DNA from: Oreohelix idahoensis
Lineage: Eukaryota; Mollusca; Gastropoda; Stylommatophora; Oreohelicidae
Length of the DNA: 64,000 bases
Assembly: GCA_024509875.1 (NCBI GenBank)
Contig: JAMPIV010005809.1
Coordinates: 372,001 to 436,000 of the forward strand
Reading direction: 5' to 3'
Both the position numbers and the translations under genes were made by a program. Under the pieces are notes generated by a model. The model did not search any database and was not told where the DNA came from. It saw only the letters and a list, made by a program, of their open reading frames with translations. Numbering within the stretch: the stretch's first letter is position 1; every line of letters begins with the position of its first letter. Of the stretch, positions 31,796 to 42,979 are shown piece by piece.

Positions 31796-32149
31796 GAACT
31801 CTCTCTTCCGTAAAGTCGTAGGTTTTTTGCCCTTGAATGTGTGACTCTGTATGCGGCAGTGGGAGGGGAGGAAGGGGCCCCGGGGGAAAAACTGTTCAGC
31901 TATGAAATTTCGTAGATATCACCCGCTTCTATTGTTTCCAGGAGCGACCGGCTCGTGCTGCTAATCAAAGCTTGAGAGAATAAAACATGTGTATGGTGTG
32001 ATGTGATTAACAAGCATGACCAAGGGGAACACGAGTGAAGAATGGGAACTAATTACAAAAGAAATTATTAACTTTTTTAACCAGCCATTTCGTATAGGCA
32101 AGCAGCCTTCTTGCATATTCTTGCTGAAGCATTCCAGTAATAGAACCCA

Positions 32150-32835
32150 CATGAAAAAAGCATTCCACGCAATCTGCCTAAGGAAAATTCTCCGAATCTT
32201 TTGGCCGAATATCATCACCAACCAAGAACTGCTGACTCGGAGCAACCAAGAGGACATGCACACCATCATAGCTGGCAGACGCTAGAGTTGGGTTGGCCAC
32301 GTCCTCAGAAGAGACCCTTGTATACCGCACCAAGAACACCTATGCCACGGACCCCTGAAGGAAAGCGAAAGAGAGGCCGACCAAAAACAACTTGGCGGAG
32401 AACTGTGGAGGCCGAGATGCAAAGAATGAACCAGAGCTGGGGCACTGTACGAATGATGGCCGCCGACCGAGCAAAGTGGAAAGGATTCGTTGCTGCCCTA
32501 CAAGACGCCACCAGGCGTGATGGCCACTGACTGCTTTTACAGTTGGTGGCTATGCATGGAGGCATATCTGGAGTCATCCTTATATGACCACCAGCTATGC
32601 ACGATGCTACAATATGATGATCCTTTAAATGCAAACCAAGCTGGAGAAACTGGAATTCAACTCAGCACGTTTCAGAATAGCAGAAAAGCCACAGGAAAAG
32701 CCTAGATCTACAGTGTAGATAATACCAAGGAGTCTTCAACTTGATATTGGCTGCTAAAGAGCGAGAAGCTCAGCAGCTCTAGTTAAACAACAACAACAGT
32801 CGGCGGCTAAGGATCAAAGAAGAAGTAGAAGGAAA
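32150..32835 (+). mobile_element. LINE2 3' fragment, split by a family E insertion
   Basis: 'CLRKILRIFWPNIITNQELL', 'EDMHTIIAGRR' then, after a stop and frameshift, 'GRPKTTWRRTVEAEMQRMN' to 32530. It resumes at 32810 with 'GGATCAAAGAAGAAG'. Confidence 0.85.
32553..32795 (+). mobile_element. Family E retroelement, internally deleted copy, nested in LINE2
   Basis: 14-bp duplication ACAGTTGGTGGCTA / ACAGTCGGCGGCTA at 32539-32552 and 32796-32809. Both ends match 1004-1611, but about 360 bp of the middle are missing. Confidence 0.85.
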
Positions 32836-33419
32836 AGCATATATTACCTATGTTAGGCCCTATAGTTCTGCCTCACCGCAGCCACATATCTGCTTGCTGC
32901 GACGCATGTCTATCGATACTATGTTTCGAAAACGTTTTATTCTCAATATTGTGCTAATATTACTTTTGATTACTCTATACCCAAGATGGCCCTAGCGCGG
33001 CTCGCGCAAGTCTGTGCTGCAGCTCTCATTACGAACTCGAAAGAATATAAACATTTTGCTGAATAACACTGAATAATAACACTAGTCAACAACCAAAATG
33101 TACCAGAAATGAAAATAGCTGATCTTAACTAATTTTGGTGTGCTGAAAACGAAAATGACATTAAAAAATGTTGATTGGCTCTAGTTTTCAAGATATATGC
33201 TACTAGTTTATTTAATTACGGTAAATTTATATATATATGGACGCAAACTGTTGTGGGCGATCGCATATAATTTTTTCTATATGAACAATCAAAATGTTAC
33301 TCGCAGAGGGATGAAGCAAATTCTTACCCTATGATTACATCCCCTTCGTGTATAAATACCTTATCTCTGATAAAATGTTGCCATTAGTTAGTGCATTTGT
33401 CCTTATCAAAAGTATCGTA

Positions 33420-35040
33420 GTTAGAAATGCCAGAAGGCGTACAGTTTGTATTTTTGGTGCAGGAATAGGAGATCAAGATAAGAGCTGGGCGCCACACATA
33501 TGCTGCAATACATGTGCAGCACATCTTAAACTGTGGTTGACTGGCAAAAGGCAAGCTATGCCTTTTGCAGTCCCAATGATTTGGAGAGAGCCCACTGATC
33601 ATCTCAACAACTGTTACTTTTGCATGGTCCTCCAATTGGGAAAGGCATATCAAAGAAGAAAAAATGGACTCTGGAATATCCAAACATCCCCTCTGCAATA
33701 CTTCCGGTACCACATGGCGATGACCTACCAGTTCCCAAAGTGCAGAATCCTTTTCAGCTGCTTCCATGATGAAGAGGACATTGGTGGTCCTGAAACCATC
33801 AACTCAAGTGACAAGATTTTGAGCAAACTACATCCACTAAACACACTTAATAACCAAGGTGAACTGAATGATCTTGTAAGAGATCTGAATTTACGCGAAG
33901 AACAGGCGGAGCTTTTGGGTTCAGATTGCAACAGTGAATTCCTGGCGAAGATGTTTACAATTTCTGTGTTTAGGAACCGCCATCAGAAGCCGCTTATTAC
34001 ATTCTTTTTCAAAGCGGGGTGACCTTTCTGCGTGCCACAAACATTTTGGTTTAATGGCAGCCCTCAACATTCAATTACATAACACGGAAGAGTGGAGGGC
34101 TTTTCATTGATTCTATCCAAGACAGTCTTAAAGCTGTTTTGTTGAATAATGGTAATGTGTTACCGTCAATTCCAGTTGGTCACGCAGTTCATATGAAAAA
34201 GATACCATTATGAAAACATTAAGCAGCTTTTGAAGTGTATAAAACTACGATCATAGCATCATTGGTCACTTTGCGGTGACTTAAAAGTGGTCGCTCTTTT
34301 TGCTTGGACTACAGGGTGGATACACCAAGTACTGTTGCTTTCTCTGTGAGTGGGATAGCCGTGCACGAAGTGACCATTACATCAGAAGACATTGGCCAAT
34401 CAGGCAGTCATTGCAGCCTGGCAGTCAGAATAAGAACGTTTTGAGAACCCAGCACTTGTCGACACCAGCAAGATTTTGTTGCCACCCTTGCACATTAAGC
34501 TGGGTCTCATGAAAAAACTTTGTCAAGGCAATGGAGAAAACAGATGAGGCTTTCAATATCTCATCAGAAAATTTTCCAAGACTGAGTGAAGCTAAATAAG
34601 AGAGGGAGTATTTGTTGGTCCGCAAATTCGAAAACTTCTTCATGATGACGAGTTCCTTTGGGTGTTGCATGGCAAGGAAAAAGCAGCATGGCTAGCATTT
34701 AAGTCAGTGGTGGACAATTTTCTTGGAAACAACAGATCTGATAATTACAATGAAATTGTAGAAAATCTTCTTCTGAAGTATAAGAGTCTTGGCTGCAACA
34801 TGTCTTTGAAAATTCATTTTCTGGATTCTCATCTGGATTTCTTTACGTCAAACTGTGGAGCGGTCAGTGGTGAGCATGGTGAACCATTTCACCAGGACAT
34901 TGCTGCTTTTGAGACAAGGTATCAAGGCAATTGGAGCCCTTCAATGCTTGCTGATTACTGTTGGACTGTGACAAGAGACAACCTCTATCGATTGACTACA
35001 AGAAGCAAGCAAGAGAGCTCGTATTCAGCGACTGAATAAT
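33420..35040 (+). pseudogene. Transposon-like gene of the 'GDQDKSWAPHxCCxTC' family, broken
   Basis: Ordered blocks: 'GIGDQDKSWAPHICCNTCAA' and 'MPFAVPMIWREPTDHLNNCY' followed by FC (a Cys-rich N-terminal domain, 33460-33630); 'ELNDLVRDLNLREEQAELLG' (33860); 'IPVGHAVHMKK' (34170); 'GLQGGYTKYCCFLCEWDSRA' (34310); 'VVDNFLGNNRSDNYNE' (34710); 'MSLKIHFLDSHLDFF', 'GEPFHQDI' and 'RYQGNWSPSMLADYCW' (34800-34965). I recall this block order from many uncharacterised, often repeated arthropod and cnidarian proteins that look like transposases, but I know no superfamily name. At least five frameshifts or stops (for example near 33670, 33750, 34020, 34510 and 34600). It is centred between the two inverted arms. 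Confidence 0.78.
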
Positions 35041-35044
35041 GGAC

Positions 35045-36280
35045 GGGAATGGGTTCAAATGTGCCTTTTAAAGCTTATGATAGTGTGAAAACTTTTAATA
35101 ATGTTTTTATTTTTTCTAGCATTTTATGTTAAAATAATCAATTAATTTGAGTATGTAATCCACATTCTTTTTATAATGTAAAGTAGCAATAAAGAATAGC
35201 TGTGTTCAGCCCAGAGAAGTAAACAAGCATACATTATTTGTATTACTGTAATGTAAATCCATCATTTAAAAAAAACCCAGAGCCAATTGGTGAATTTCAT
35301 TATGATATTTGAAATCAGCATGTCAAAATCAATAAGAAATGGTACATTTAATTTCTGGTACAAAAAACTTTTGAAAATTTGTTGACTAGTGTAATAACAC
35401 CAAATAGATACTATTTTACATTTTAAATACCGGTACAGAGATGCTACAAAAACACTGCTAGGAATATGAGATACCAGCGACATTAATTTTTAAGAGTTTT
35501 TTTTTTTCTTAACACATAACCTAAAAAATATATATATATATGGATGGCTCTTTTCCAAAATGTCCTCCGTATTGCCGCTTCCAATGGTCGCCTATACGGC
35601 CACCCATGCTGTATACAGGAATTAATGTATAGATTCTAACCAAAAGACGTAAAGACAAGCCGATTAAAAAAAACATGATGCGCATCAAATTAACGAAGAT
35701 CGTCAACCCTTTCTGAACTAGCCCTTGCTTTATTTATTTTTTTCGAATAATTGCTACAGGCAGTGCCTGCACGTGACCTGTGCACTCAAAGATTACTCTG
35801 CACTCTGGTCAACTTCATAATGAGGTCTCTATAAATGTGTCACCGTGTCACAGAAACACGTGTGTCCATTGATAAGGCAGCCAGGACATTGGTACAGGTT
35901 GCCTGCAGGATTTCTTTGAATAAGAAACGAGGTCAGCGTAAATCCCAGCACCAATGGGGGGTGGTGGGTCTGATCTGATCTGGTTGGAAGGGTGGGGGGG
36001 AGGGGAGAGAGAGAGAGAGCGAGGATTACAGATGGAGAGATAATCAGTTAATATGTTACTTTTGCTAGTTAACTGGTTTGTTTTTAATTAACTGGTTCAG
36101 TTTTCAGCCTTTTCAACGATTCGTCGAACAATTTCCTAAGGTCTGGTTTGGCTCTGCAAATTATCTGGATGACTTAAATGTGAGTGGTAAAACAGCCAAA
36201 CACCAGAATTATATCGCCGCGTGGATCAACATGGACAATGTCGTAGCCAGCACAAATGTTACTTCTGTAAATCAGAGTTT
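35045..36280. other. Loop of the inverted repeat, no recognised gene
   Basis: AT-rich. It contains a GA-rich tract at 36003-36020 and a short plus-strand ORF 36078-36305 with no recognisable domain. Confidence 0.5.
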
Positions 36281-36284
36281 AAAC

Positions 36285-36500
36285 AGTGGGGGTCAGAGTG
36301 GCTAAGAGGTATGACGTCGGCCTCAAATTCTAGAGGTACCGGGTTCGATTCCCAGTAGAGGGAATATAATTGATGGAAATTTTTCTTCAGAACCAGTGGT
36401 TCTAATGATGTCATAGTTCCCCCACCACCCGATCTTGGATAAGGGCTGTGACGAAATGGACGACCTCTTCACGATCTTTGTTTCACTCCGGCAGTATCGG
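36285..36500 (+). mobile_element. Family G tRNA-headed SINE
   Basis: Starts 'GGGGGTCAGAGTGGCTAAGA' (A box) with B box 'GGGTTCGATTCCCAG'. It matches 49682-50040 for about 150 bp, then diverges or is truncated. Confidence 0.82.
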
Positions 36501-37184
36501 TACATTTGTGGTACTGAATTTTATTATTTGATCTCAATTGTCGCACTTTTCTTTCTTTCTTTTTCTGCTTGTGTGGCAAATATGTTGTAGGTGCAACCAT
36601 TTGTTGACACTCCTCTCTGTGATGTCACCTGTTTGTTACCCGGTCATCCTGGCTTGCGGTGAGCAACTGAGATAAGATAGTCGCCGGCGTGTTTAGATTG
36701 AACCACTGATAAGACGACTAAAATGGTAACCCAGATGGGCAGACACGGAGTGTTTGCGTACTCATACGACAGATAACGAAATTACTGTCTGTGTGACACA
36801 TGTGGGCAGACAAGTGTGACATAAGCGCTTCCGGGTCATCCTTGATACACCAACATTACTTTTAATAAAGTAATAAGTATTACAGCTTACCCATGTTGTC
36901 ATGTGTGTCTACCGATTTGCCTGTGAGAGTGTACGCAAGGCATCAGATGTCCATATATCACGATTTCGATTCAATCATTTTAAAGTTACTGCATGTTTGT
37001 CTCAGTCAAATTACTACACACACTCTAAACAGAGCTATACTAGAATAATAGAATTCCACTGAGTAAATCAGGGGTGGTGGCTTAAACGAGCTGAAAGTAA
37101 TAAGTGCTTAAATCCTTCACAAAAGCGTCGGCAGAATTACAGAGTCAACATACTCAGCCAAAGCAAATAAATAAATAGATTCAA

Positions 37185-37325
37185 AATCTGGAAAATCCTT
37201 AAGAAGGTCTGGGGTTCGAGTCCTGGGTAAGCCACTCACGTCTATTGTTTTTCTGTTGTCTAGTGTTCTACTTCTTTATTTCTTACGAGTGCCTGAAAAC
37301 ATACCTTTTGTTTGTCTAATATTTA
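37185..37325 (+). mobile_element. Family F SINE, head truncated
   Basis: 'GGTTCGAGTCCTGGGTAAGC' then 'ACTTCTTTATTTCTTACGAG', near identical to 41440-41600 (inverted) and 41960-42065. Confidence 0.78.
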
Positions 37326-37484
37326 TTTACTGTTTACAGGCCTCGGGTTTCCCTTCCTTATGTGTTATAAAAGTCAATAATTAAGCTGTAATGTTTGGAT
37401 TGATAGTTTATTGACTGGTTTGGTTTGATTTCAAGGACTATCTTCATTGCACACGGACTACTCCATCAGTGCTCCGATCTCCTC

Positions 37485-39885
37485 CATGATGGATGATTTA
37501 AAGGGACCTTTAGCTTTTCATAACCTTAGAACCCCTGAACATTTGTTGTAACTTTTCGTTTGCCAGAACGCATTCCACCGGAACTCATGTAGTAGGCGGC
37601 ACGAGATCAAAGAGACAGACCGAGGGTTTTTAGGGGAGACTATCGGCGTTATCAAAGACAGTAGTGGTCCCTGATACGAGACGCAGTTGCTTGCCGCTAT
37701 TTTCGCGTCTCGGTGTCAATCGAGGAACCGAGCGAACGGGGAAAGCGAACGGGTAGCAGCGAACGGAGATACGAAGACCAGGGTGCGGTTTCTTCTCTTG
37801 ATTTGGCGGTCAGATCCCCAAAAGTTCGTGAGATCAAATAAGCTGTCAAGTTTATCATGTCCCACTCAACTTACATTCCATTTTAGCTAAATAGACCATG
37901 AAGAACTAGACACGTTATCACTCGCTGGCCAGACCTTTACAGAAGCACTAGCTTTATTGAAATCTTGTTATAGATTTTCCCCTGGATTTTATATATATAT
38001 ATTTGCAGTGTTTTCTATTCTGTGCAGAGCGGTAATATATATTGTGTAAAGTGATCAGTGGTCTAGTTCAGTCATTCTATTTCAATGGATTTTGTGTTAA
38101 TTTAAATCTATTAAATTAAACCATCTCAATAGTTCCAGTTGTAAATATAATGATCTATCTATCATATTATTTCAAAAGATAATAGATGCTTAAATTAACT
38201 TTTAAAGTCGCGAAGGAATTTATAATTAATAAATTCAGTTAAGTCCTAGTTTTATAGATGTGGGTTTTTAACCACTAGAATTCGCGCAGTGGTTATTAAA
38301 TACATAATTAAATACTCGAGTGTATTATAGGCTTAACGGGAAATTCATCGCGCTTTAGAAGGTTATTTGTTTTCGGTATATTACATGTCTTTTTTTTTCT
38401 TTCATACAGAGTGATCGTAACCTGTGCGATCCCAGCATTAAGAAAGCAATAAAGAAATCAATCTAAGCAAGGCAAAGCATAAACAGTGTGTAGAGTTCCC
38501 CTGACGCAGAACTTGTTGAGACTGTGTAAATTTTTAATCTTTGAGGCGATTCTATGTTTGGAATTCCGCTATCTAACTTATAGCAAAGAAAGCACACCCA
38601 AAGACAAATTTAACGCACCATCAAACAACTTAAGTCGTAACGGGAAGACGAACACTGGCCCGAGCTTTGTTAGTTTACTGACACAGAGAGATAATTCATA
38701 ATTTCCTGAACAGTGATGTGACTAGTTTTCTCACTGGGCTTAAACCATACCTCACGGATAAAGTGTACCAGCACGCGTAAGAATTTTATTATCAGCGGCA
38801 TAGTCAAATAGACCACACCATCCTCACCCCGGTATCAGAGACCGTGCCCTCCCATAGAAACTGTTATTAAGAAAAGAGACACAACTACAGATTCATTTTC
38901 CAGCGATTACGGGATCCTTTTATGTGCTGCCCGCCTACCCGCTAATCTGGGGCTAGAACTTGAACAAACACTCATACATTTAGTTTGAGGTGTAACTGCT
39001 GTTGTGTTATTCTATGGAGTGCAAGATTTTTTCACAATCGGTAAGTGAGAGCAAGATGAGTGAAGGCCTTTGCTAGCGCGTGTATGAATGACAGGAAATT
39101 AATTCTTTTGTGTGACCATTTTGTTAACTTGCTTACCTGGTAATATATATCTTTTCTGTATACCCTACATTGTTCCTTTAAGTGGGATAGTTGATAATTT
39201 GTTAACTCTGTTTAAAACCACCTCCTTTCCATTTGCTTAGTAAAGGGAAGAACAGCTGGGAAGAACAGGTTTTTTTTTCTATCACTTATACCTAACTTGG
39301 TAACACCTCTTTCAGAGTAATTAACTTCACTGTTAGGTTAACGTACCTATGTTCCTGATATTATCTATCTCTGGACTGGGTTTATCTTTGTCTAATAAGC
39401 GGGAAGGGCTTAGTCGATACCAATCTTCTTCACCCCTTCCAAACTTGTTATTTGCATTTGTGTACTTATGATAATTTATGTAATATCTGATATTTTTAGT
39501 GATTGATGTTTAAAGTGAATAAAATCACACAAACTCATTTAGTTCTGTGTGTTGGATATACCCAAAGCCCAACTTTTCCCCTATTCGTTTAATATATTTT
39601 GTATCAACGTCGTGTGTGTGTTTGAAAACACCAAATCGGTGTGCGCGCAGATGCGAGTCTGGAAAACTGGCAAATAATTGTTTGACCAGGAGAGTGAAAG
39701 AGAAGATTGAGAGACACGATTTGTCGTAAATAAGTCTGTCTTTACTCTCCTCCAGCACGCTGTGAAGCAACTATTTAATATCTACATTTCTATCACTGAG
39801 CTTTCCATCATCATTTTCCACTCTAAACCGGACCACTATTTCTACGACTCTTTTCTTTCAAAATAAATTTACGACATGTGTATAT
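37485..39885 (-). repeat. Right arm of the large diverged inverted repeat
   Basis: Partner of 27130-29965, 2.4 kb. Both arms share, in order from the inner end, a 75-bp well conserved segment, a GC-richer stretch, 'ACTTACATTCC', the 18-bp anchor, 'CCCAGCA', 'CCATACCTCAC', 'GGTAAGT' and 'ACCAAATCGGT'. Inner ends are sharp (29965 and 37485); outer ends fade beyond about 27130 and 39885. Confidence 0.82.
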
Positions 39886-39889
39886 ATGA

Positions 39890-41435
39890 TTCTACAGTGT
39901 GCCTCTTGTTAGAAAATGTACTGGACTTGGCGGTTTATTTTTAAATTTTAAAGCTCGCGACATCGTTTTCGACACAAGCTAATGGCATCGTCTCGCACTG
40001 TCGGCCTGAGTAGCTAATTCAAACTTCTAACACTTGACAAACCGGCAGCATGTGTCCGCTCTCTCAATCTTATGCGTTCGTGTGTTTTATTCTTTCTATC
40101 TTTCCTGGAATAACTAAGCTTGTCTTTTTTTCAAAATTTTATCGTTAACCCTTGACGGGCGGGTTACAAAGTCCAATACTACTAGCGCGGCAATAAGGTT
40201 TTTGACTACGTTCTATCCTACCTAAATCAATGCGTTTTCTGGCGCAGGGAAGAAGACGCGTTACAACTTTACTAATTCTATACATATTACTATGACTTTA
40301 TTACATATAATTAATGATTTTATCGCTGTATCAATGTACTTCATCACAATGACAACAGTGGTTTCTGTAGGAGTATGTTGTACGTGATGAGTTGCCAGTC
40401 TCATGCATGGTCTAATATTAGTCGTACGAGTCTTATTCTTACTTTGCCAACCCCTCCCCTCCTCTCGAGACCCACAGGAACAAACACATGGCATATATCT
40501 TGTACTCCATGTAAAATTTCTGTACGCACAAAAGTTGACATCAGATACTGTTACGTGTCGTTTTGGTTGTGAATGTTAATATTTTACTAACAGGATGGTT
40601 CCTGTGGCCAAGATAACTTCTAGGGTAGTAAATCTCTTACAACACCACAACCAGCCCACACCACTCAGAATGATTTGAGTCACGATGGACTAAATGGACG
40701 ATATATACTTTATTAAGGACAGCACGCAACTCCACAAATAGATAGGTCATGCCAACATGTAATGGCAGATAATAAGCATTATACGAAATACCGTAGGCAG
40801 TCAGTCCATGTCAGGAAAGCTGTCCTTTTCTCAATAAGCTTTATTCACATCAATACTCAACACTGAGCAATTATACTTCTTGTCCAAAAAGATACTAGAT
40901 ACATCTCATCAAAGATCTTGATGTATTAGTAATAACAGAACTCCATTTTAAACACTTTAACAATCAGGAGCTCAAACACATTACGTCCACTCGCCATGAC
41001 ACACACTCCAATCTCTCCCAGCACTTCTCCCCTAGTTTCCCGTGAGCCACCCAAGCATATCGGCTTAACGACGCTCACCTGTCTTTCTCAGTGACCCGTA
41101 TAAAATAAACAAACAAAGAGCCCTGCTGAGCTAATCTATAATAGGCACAATCGTTATGAATTTTAATCATAACAGATACATATTATGAAAATAAACATTG
41201 GCACATGATCGCCTGACGGCACGTGGGAGAAATACACCTGCAAAATGTCAACTCATATATTTATCTTAAATAAATAAACAAAATATTGTTTTCATCTGTC
41301 TATCTAGCTCATAATATCTCGTTTCTCGCCCTTTTACGTGTTTTCTGTGTTTGTATTATTTGTCTTTTGACCTGCCTATATTTCTTGTGTTTGTCGGCTG
41401 TTTGTAACTGTGAGTGACGACGGGTGAATCCCGAA
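39890..41435. other. Intron 1 sequence, no recognised gene except a family A remnant
   Basis: No supported ORF or known repeat other than the family A copy at 40335-40490. A TTAA followed by CCCTTGACGGGCGG at 40145 has no visible partner. Confidence 0.45.
40335..40490 (-). repeat. Family A repeat, diverged
   Basis: 'CAGTGGTTTCTGTAGGAG', 'GAGTTGCCAGTCTCATGCAT', 'CTCTCGAGACCCACAGG'. Confidence 0.6.
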
Positions 41436-41439
41436 ACGT

Positions 41440-41640
41440 TTCCGTGTTTCCTGAATAAATATTAGACAAACATAAAGGTATGTTTTCAGCCACTCGTAAG
41501 AAATAAAGAAGTAGAATACTAGACAACAGAAAAACAACAGACGTGAGTGGCTTACCCAGGATTCGAACCCCGGACCTTCCGTATGACAACACCGCCTAGC
41601 TATACAAGCGAATCACACTATCCTCCCGGCCAGCTAGGCA
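41440..41640 (-). mobile_element. Family F tRNA-headed SINE, inverted
   Basis: The minus strand includes 'GGATAGTGTGATTCGCTTGT' and B box 'GGGGTTCGAATCCTGG', then 'GTAAGCCACTCACGTCTGTTG'. It is paired with the direct copy 250 bp away. Confidence 0.83.
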
Positions 41641-41884
41641 TCCCCAAAAAAAGATGCTTTACTGACCGGTCATTAGTGCGAAACACAAGACAACACCGGA
41701 AGTTTACAATGGGCAGCTTAGCCTTATTAATGACGCAATCACTTCTGTCGTTCCCCTATTATACAGTATATGTCAGTCCACACAAGACAAAGACCTTGAT
41801 ACTGTGTCTAGTAAATGATAGCAGACTTAAGAACAGTAGAATATAACAGAGGGTAGGTTTCTGGTACTGCATAAACATTTATAA

Positions 41885-42065
41885 CATGTAAGGAAGGGAA
41901 ACCCGATGCTTGGAGGATAGTGTGATTCGCTTGTACAGCTAGGCGGTGTTGTCGTACGGAAGGTCCGGGGTTCGAATCCTGGGTAAGCCACTCACGTCTG
42001 TTGTTTTTCTGTTGTCTAGTGTTCTACTTCTTTATTTCTTACGAGTGCCTGAAAACATACCGTGT
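41885..42065 (+). mobile_element. Family F tRNA-headed SINE, direct
   Basis: Same sequence as 41440-41640 in opposite orientation, about 97% identical by eye over 160 bp. Confidence 0.83.
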
Positions 42066-42139
42066 TTCCTGAGTACCATTATTTGTAAAACTGATTCCAT
42101 ACCATTTTATTGTAGTATTTATATATTATTTATATATTT

Positions 42140-42610
42140 ATCTTGGCGGCTACACCAAGAAAGTTGGTACTGCAGTGCAAAATGTAAAGAAATCAAAAGA
42201 AATAACATAAAAATGAGACATATAGAGATGAATATCGCAGCAGTTATACTGCACGGTTTTGAATCAGAGAACAATAAAAACAGCAACCTAACAAAAAATT
42301 TGACACGCTCTTAAGTATGTGCCTGCGCAAAATAGAAGGGTTAAAATTGTATGACAGGACATCCAATGATGGACAGAACTTGATAACTGCCAGTAGAATA
42401 AATGATGAAGACAATAAATTAGCGTTGGATATGACACATACTGTGAAAACCAGATGATAGCATTACAAGGCAGTCCTGGTTCTAGAATTCACAAGGTAAA
42501 AAAAATATAGGGAGATCTCACAACTTAAAGAGATGGCAGTTGAAAACAGACTTTAAAAAGGACAAAGACATTGAAAGCTCTGGGGTAGTGAAATTGAGTT
42601 GACACATCTT
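42140..42610 (+). mobile_element. LINE3 fragment, old
   Basis: Degraded RT C-terminus: the frame around 42190-42310 resembles the 'IEMNIAAVILHGFES' thumb region and 'GCATTACAAGGCAGTCCTGG' matches LINE3 at 17900. Confidence 0.65.
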
Positions 42611-42873
42611 TTAAGGCCATTCAAGAATTATAATACACACATTTTCATAGCCTCAAATATACACTGTCATCTCCTCATTCTGTTAAATTTAAAAAAAACA
42701 GCATGGGTTCAACAAATTTAGAATAATATCATCTCTTTACCCTTCCCACAGCTCTATATGAAATCATCATCCCTACAATCCTCCAATCTTTATTCAAACA
42801 GAAACAATGAATTCCCAGAGTAGAAGACGCAAACACCCCTCATTTTATTCCTATGTTGAGAGAGAAACTGTAT

Positions 42874-42973
42874 AATGACGACAGAAGCCCGTGACGACAG
42901 AAGCCCGTGACGACAGAAGCCCGTGACGACAGAAGCCCGTGACGACAGAAGCCCGTGATGACAGAAGCCCGTG
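42874..42973 (+). repeat. Minisatellite, 16-bp unit, about six copies
   Basis: Perfect tandem 'ACGACAGAAGCCCGTG', with one T for C. Confidence 0.93.
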
Positions 42974-42979
42974 ACGGGC

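Noticed and set aside
36078..36305. Exon-like plus-strand ORF with nearby AG and GTGAGT
   Set aside because: No recognisable domain and no partner exon; splice-like signals alone are too common.
40145..40165. TTAA plus CCCTTGACGGGCGG, like one end of a piggyBac element
   Set aside because: No inverted partner was found nearby.
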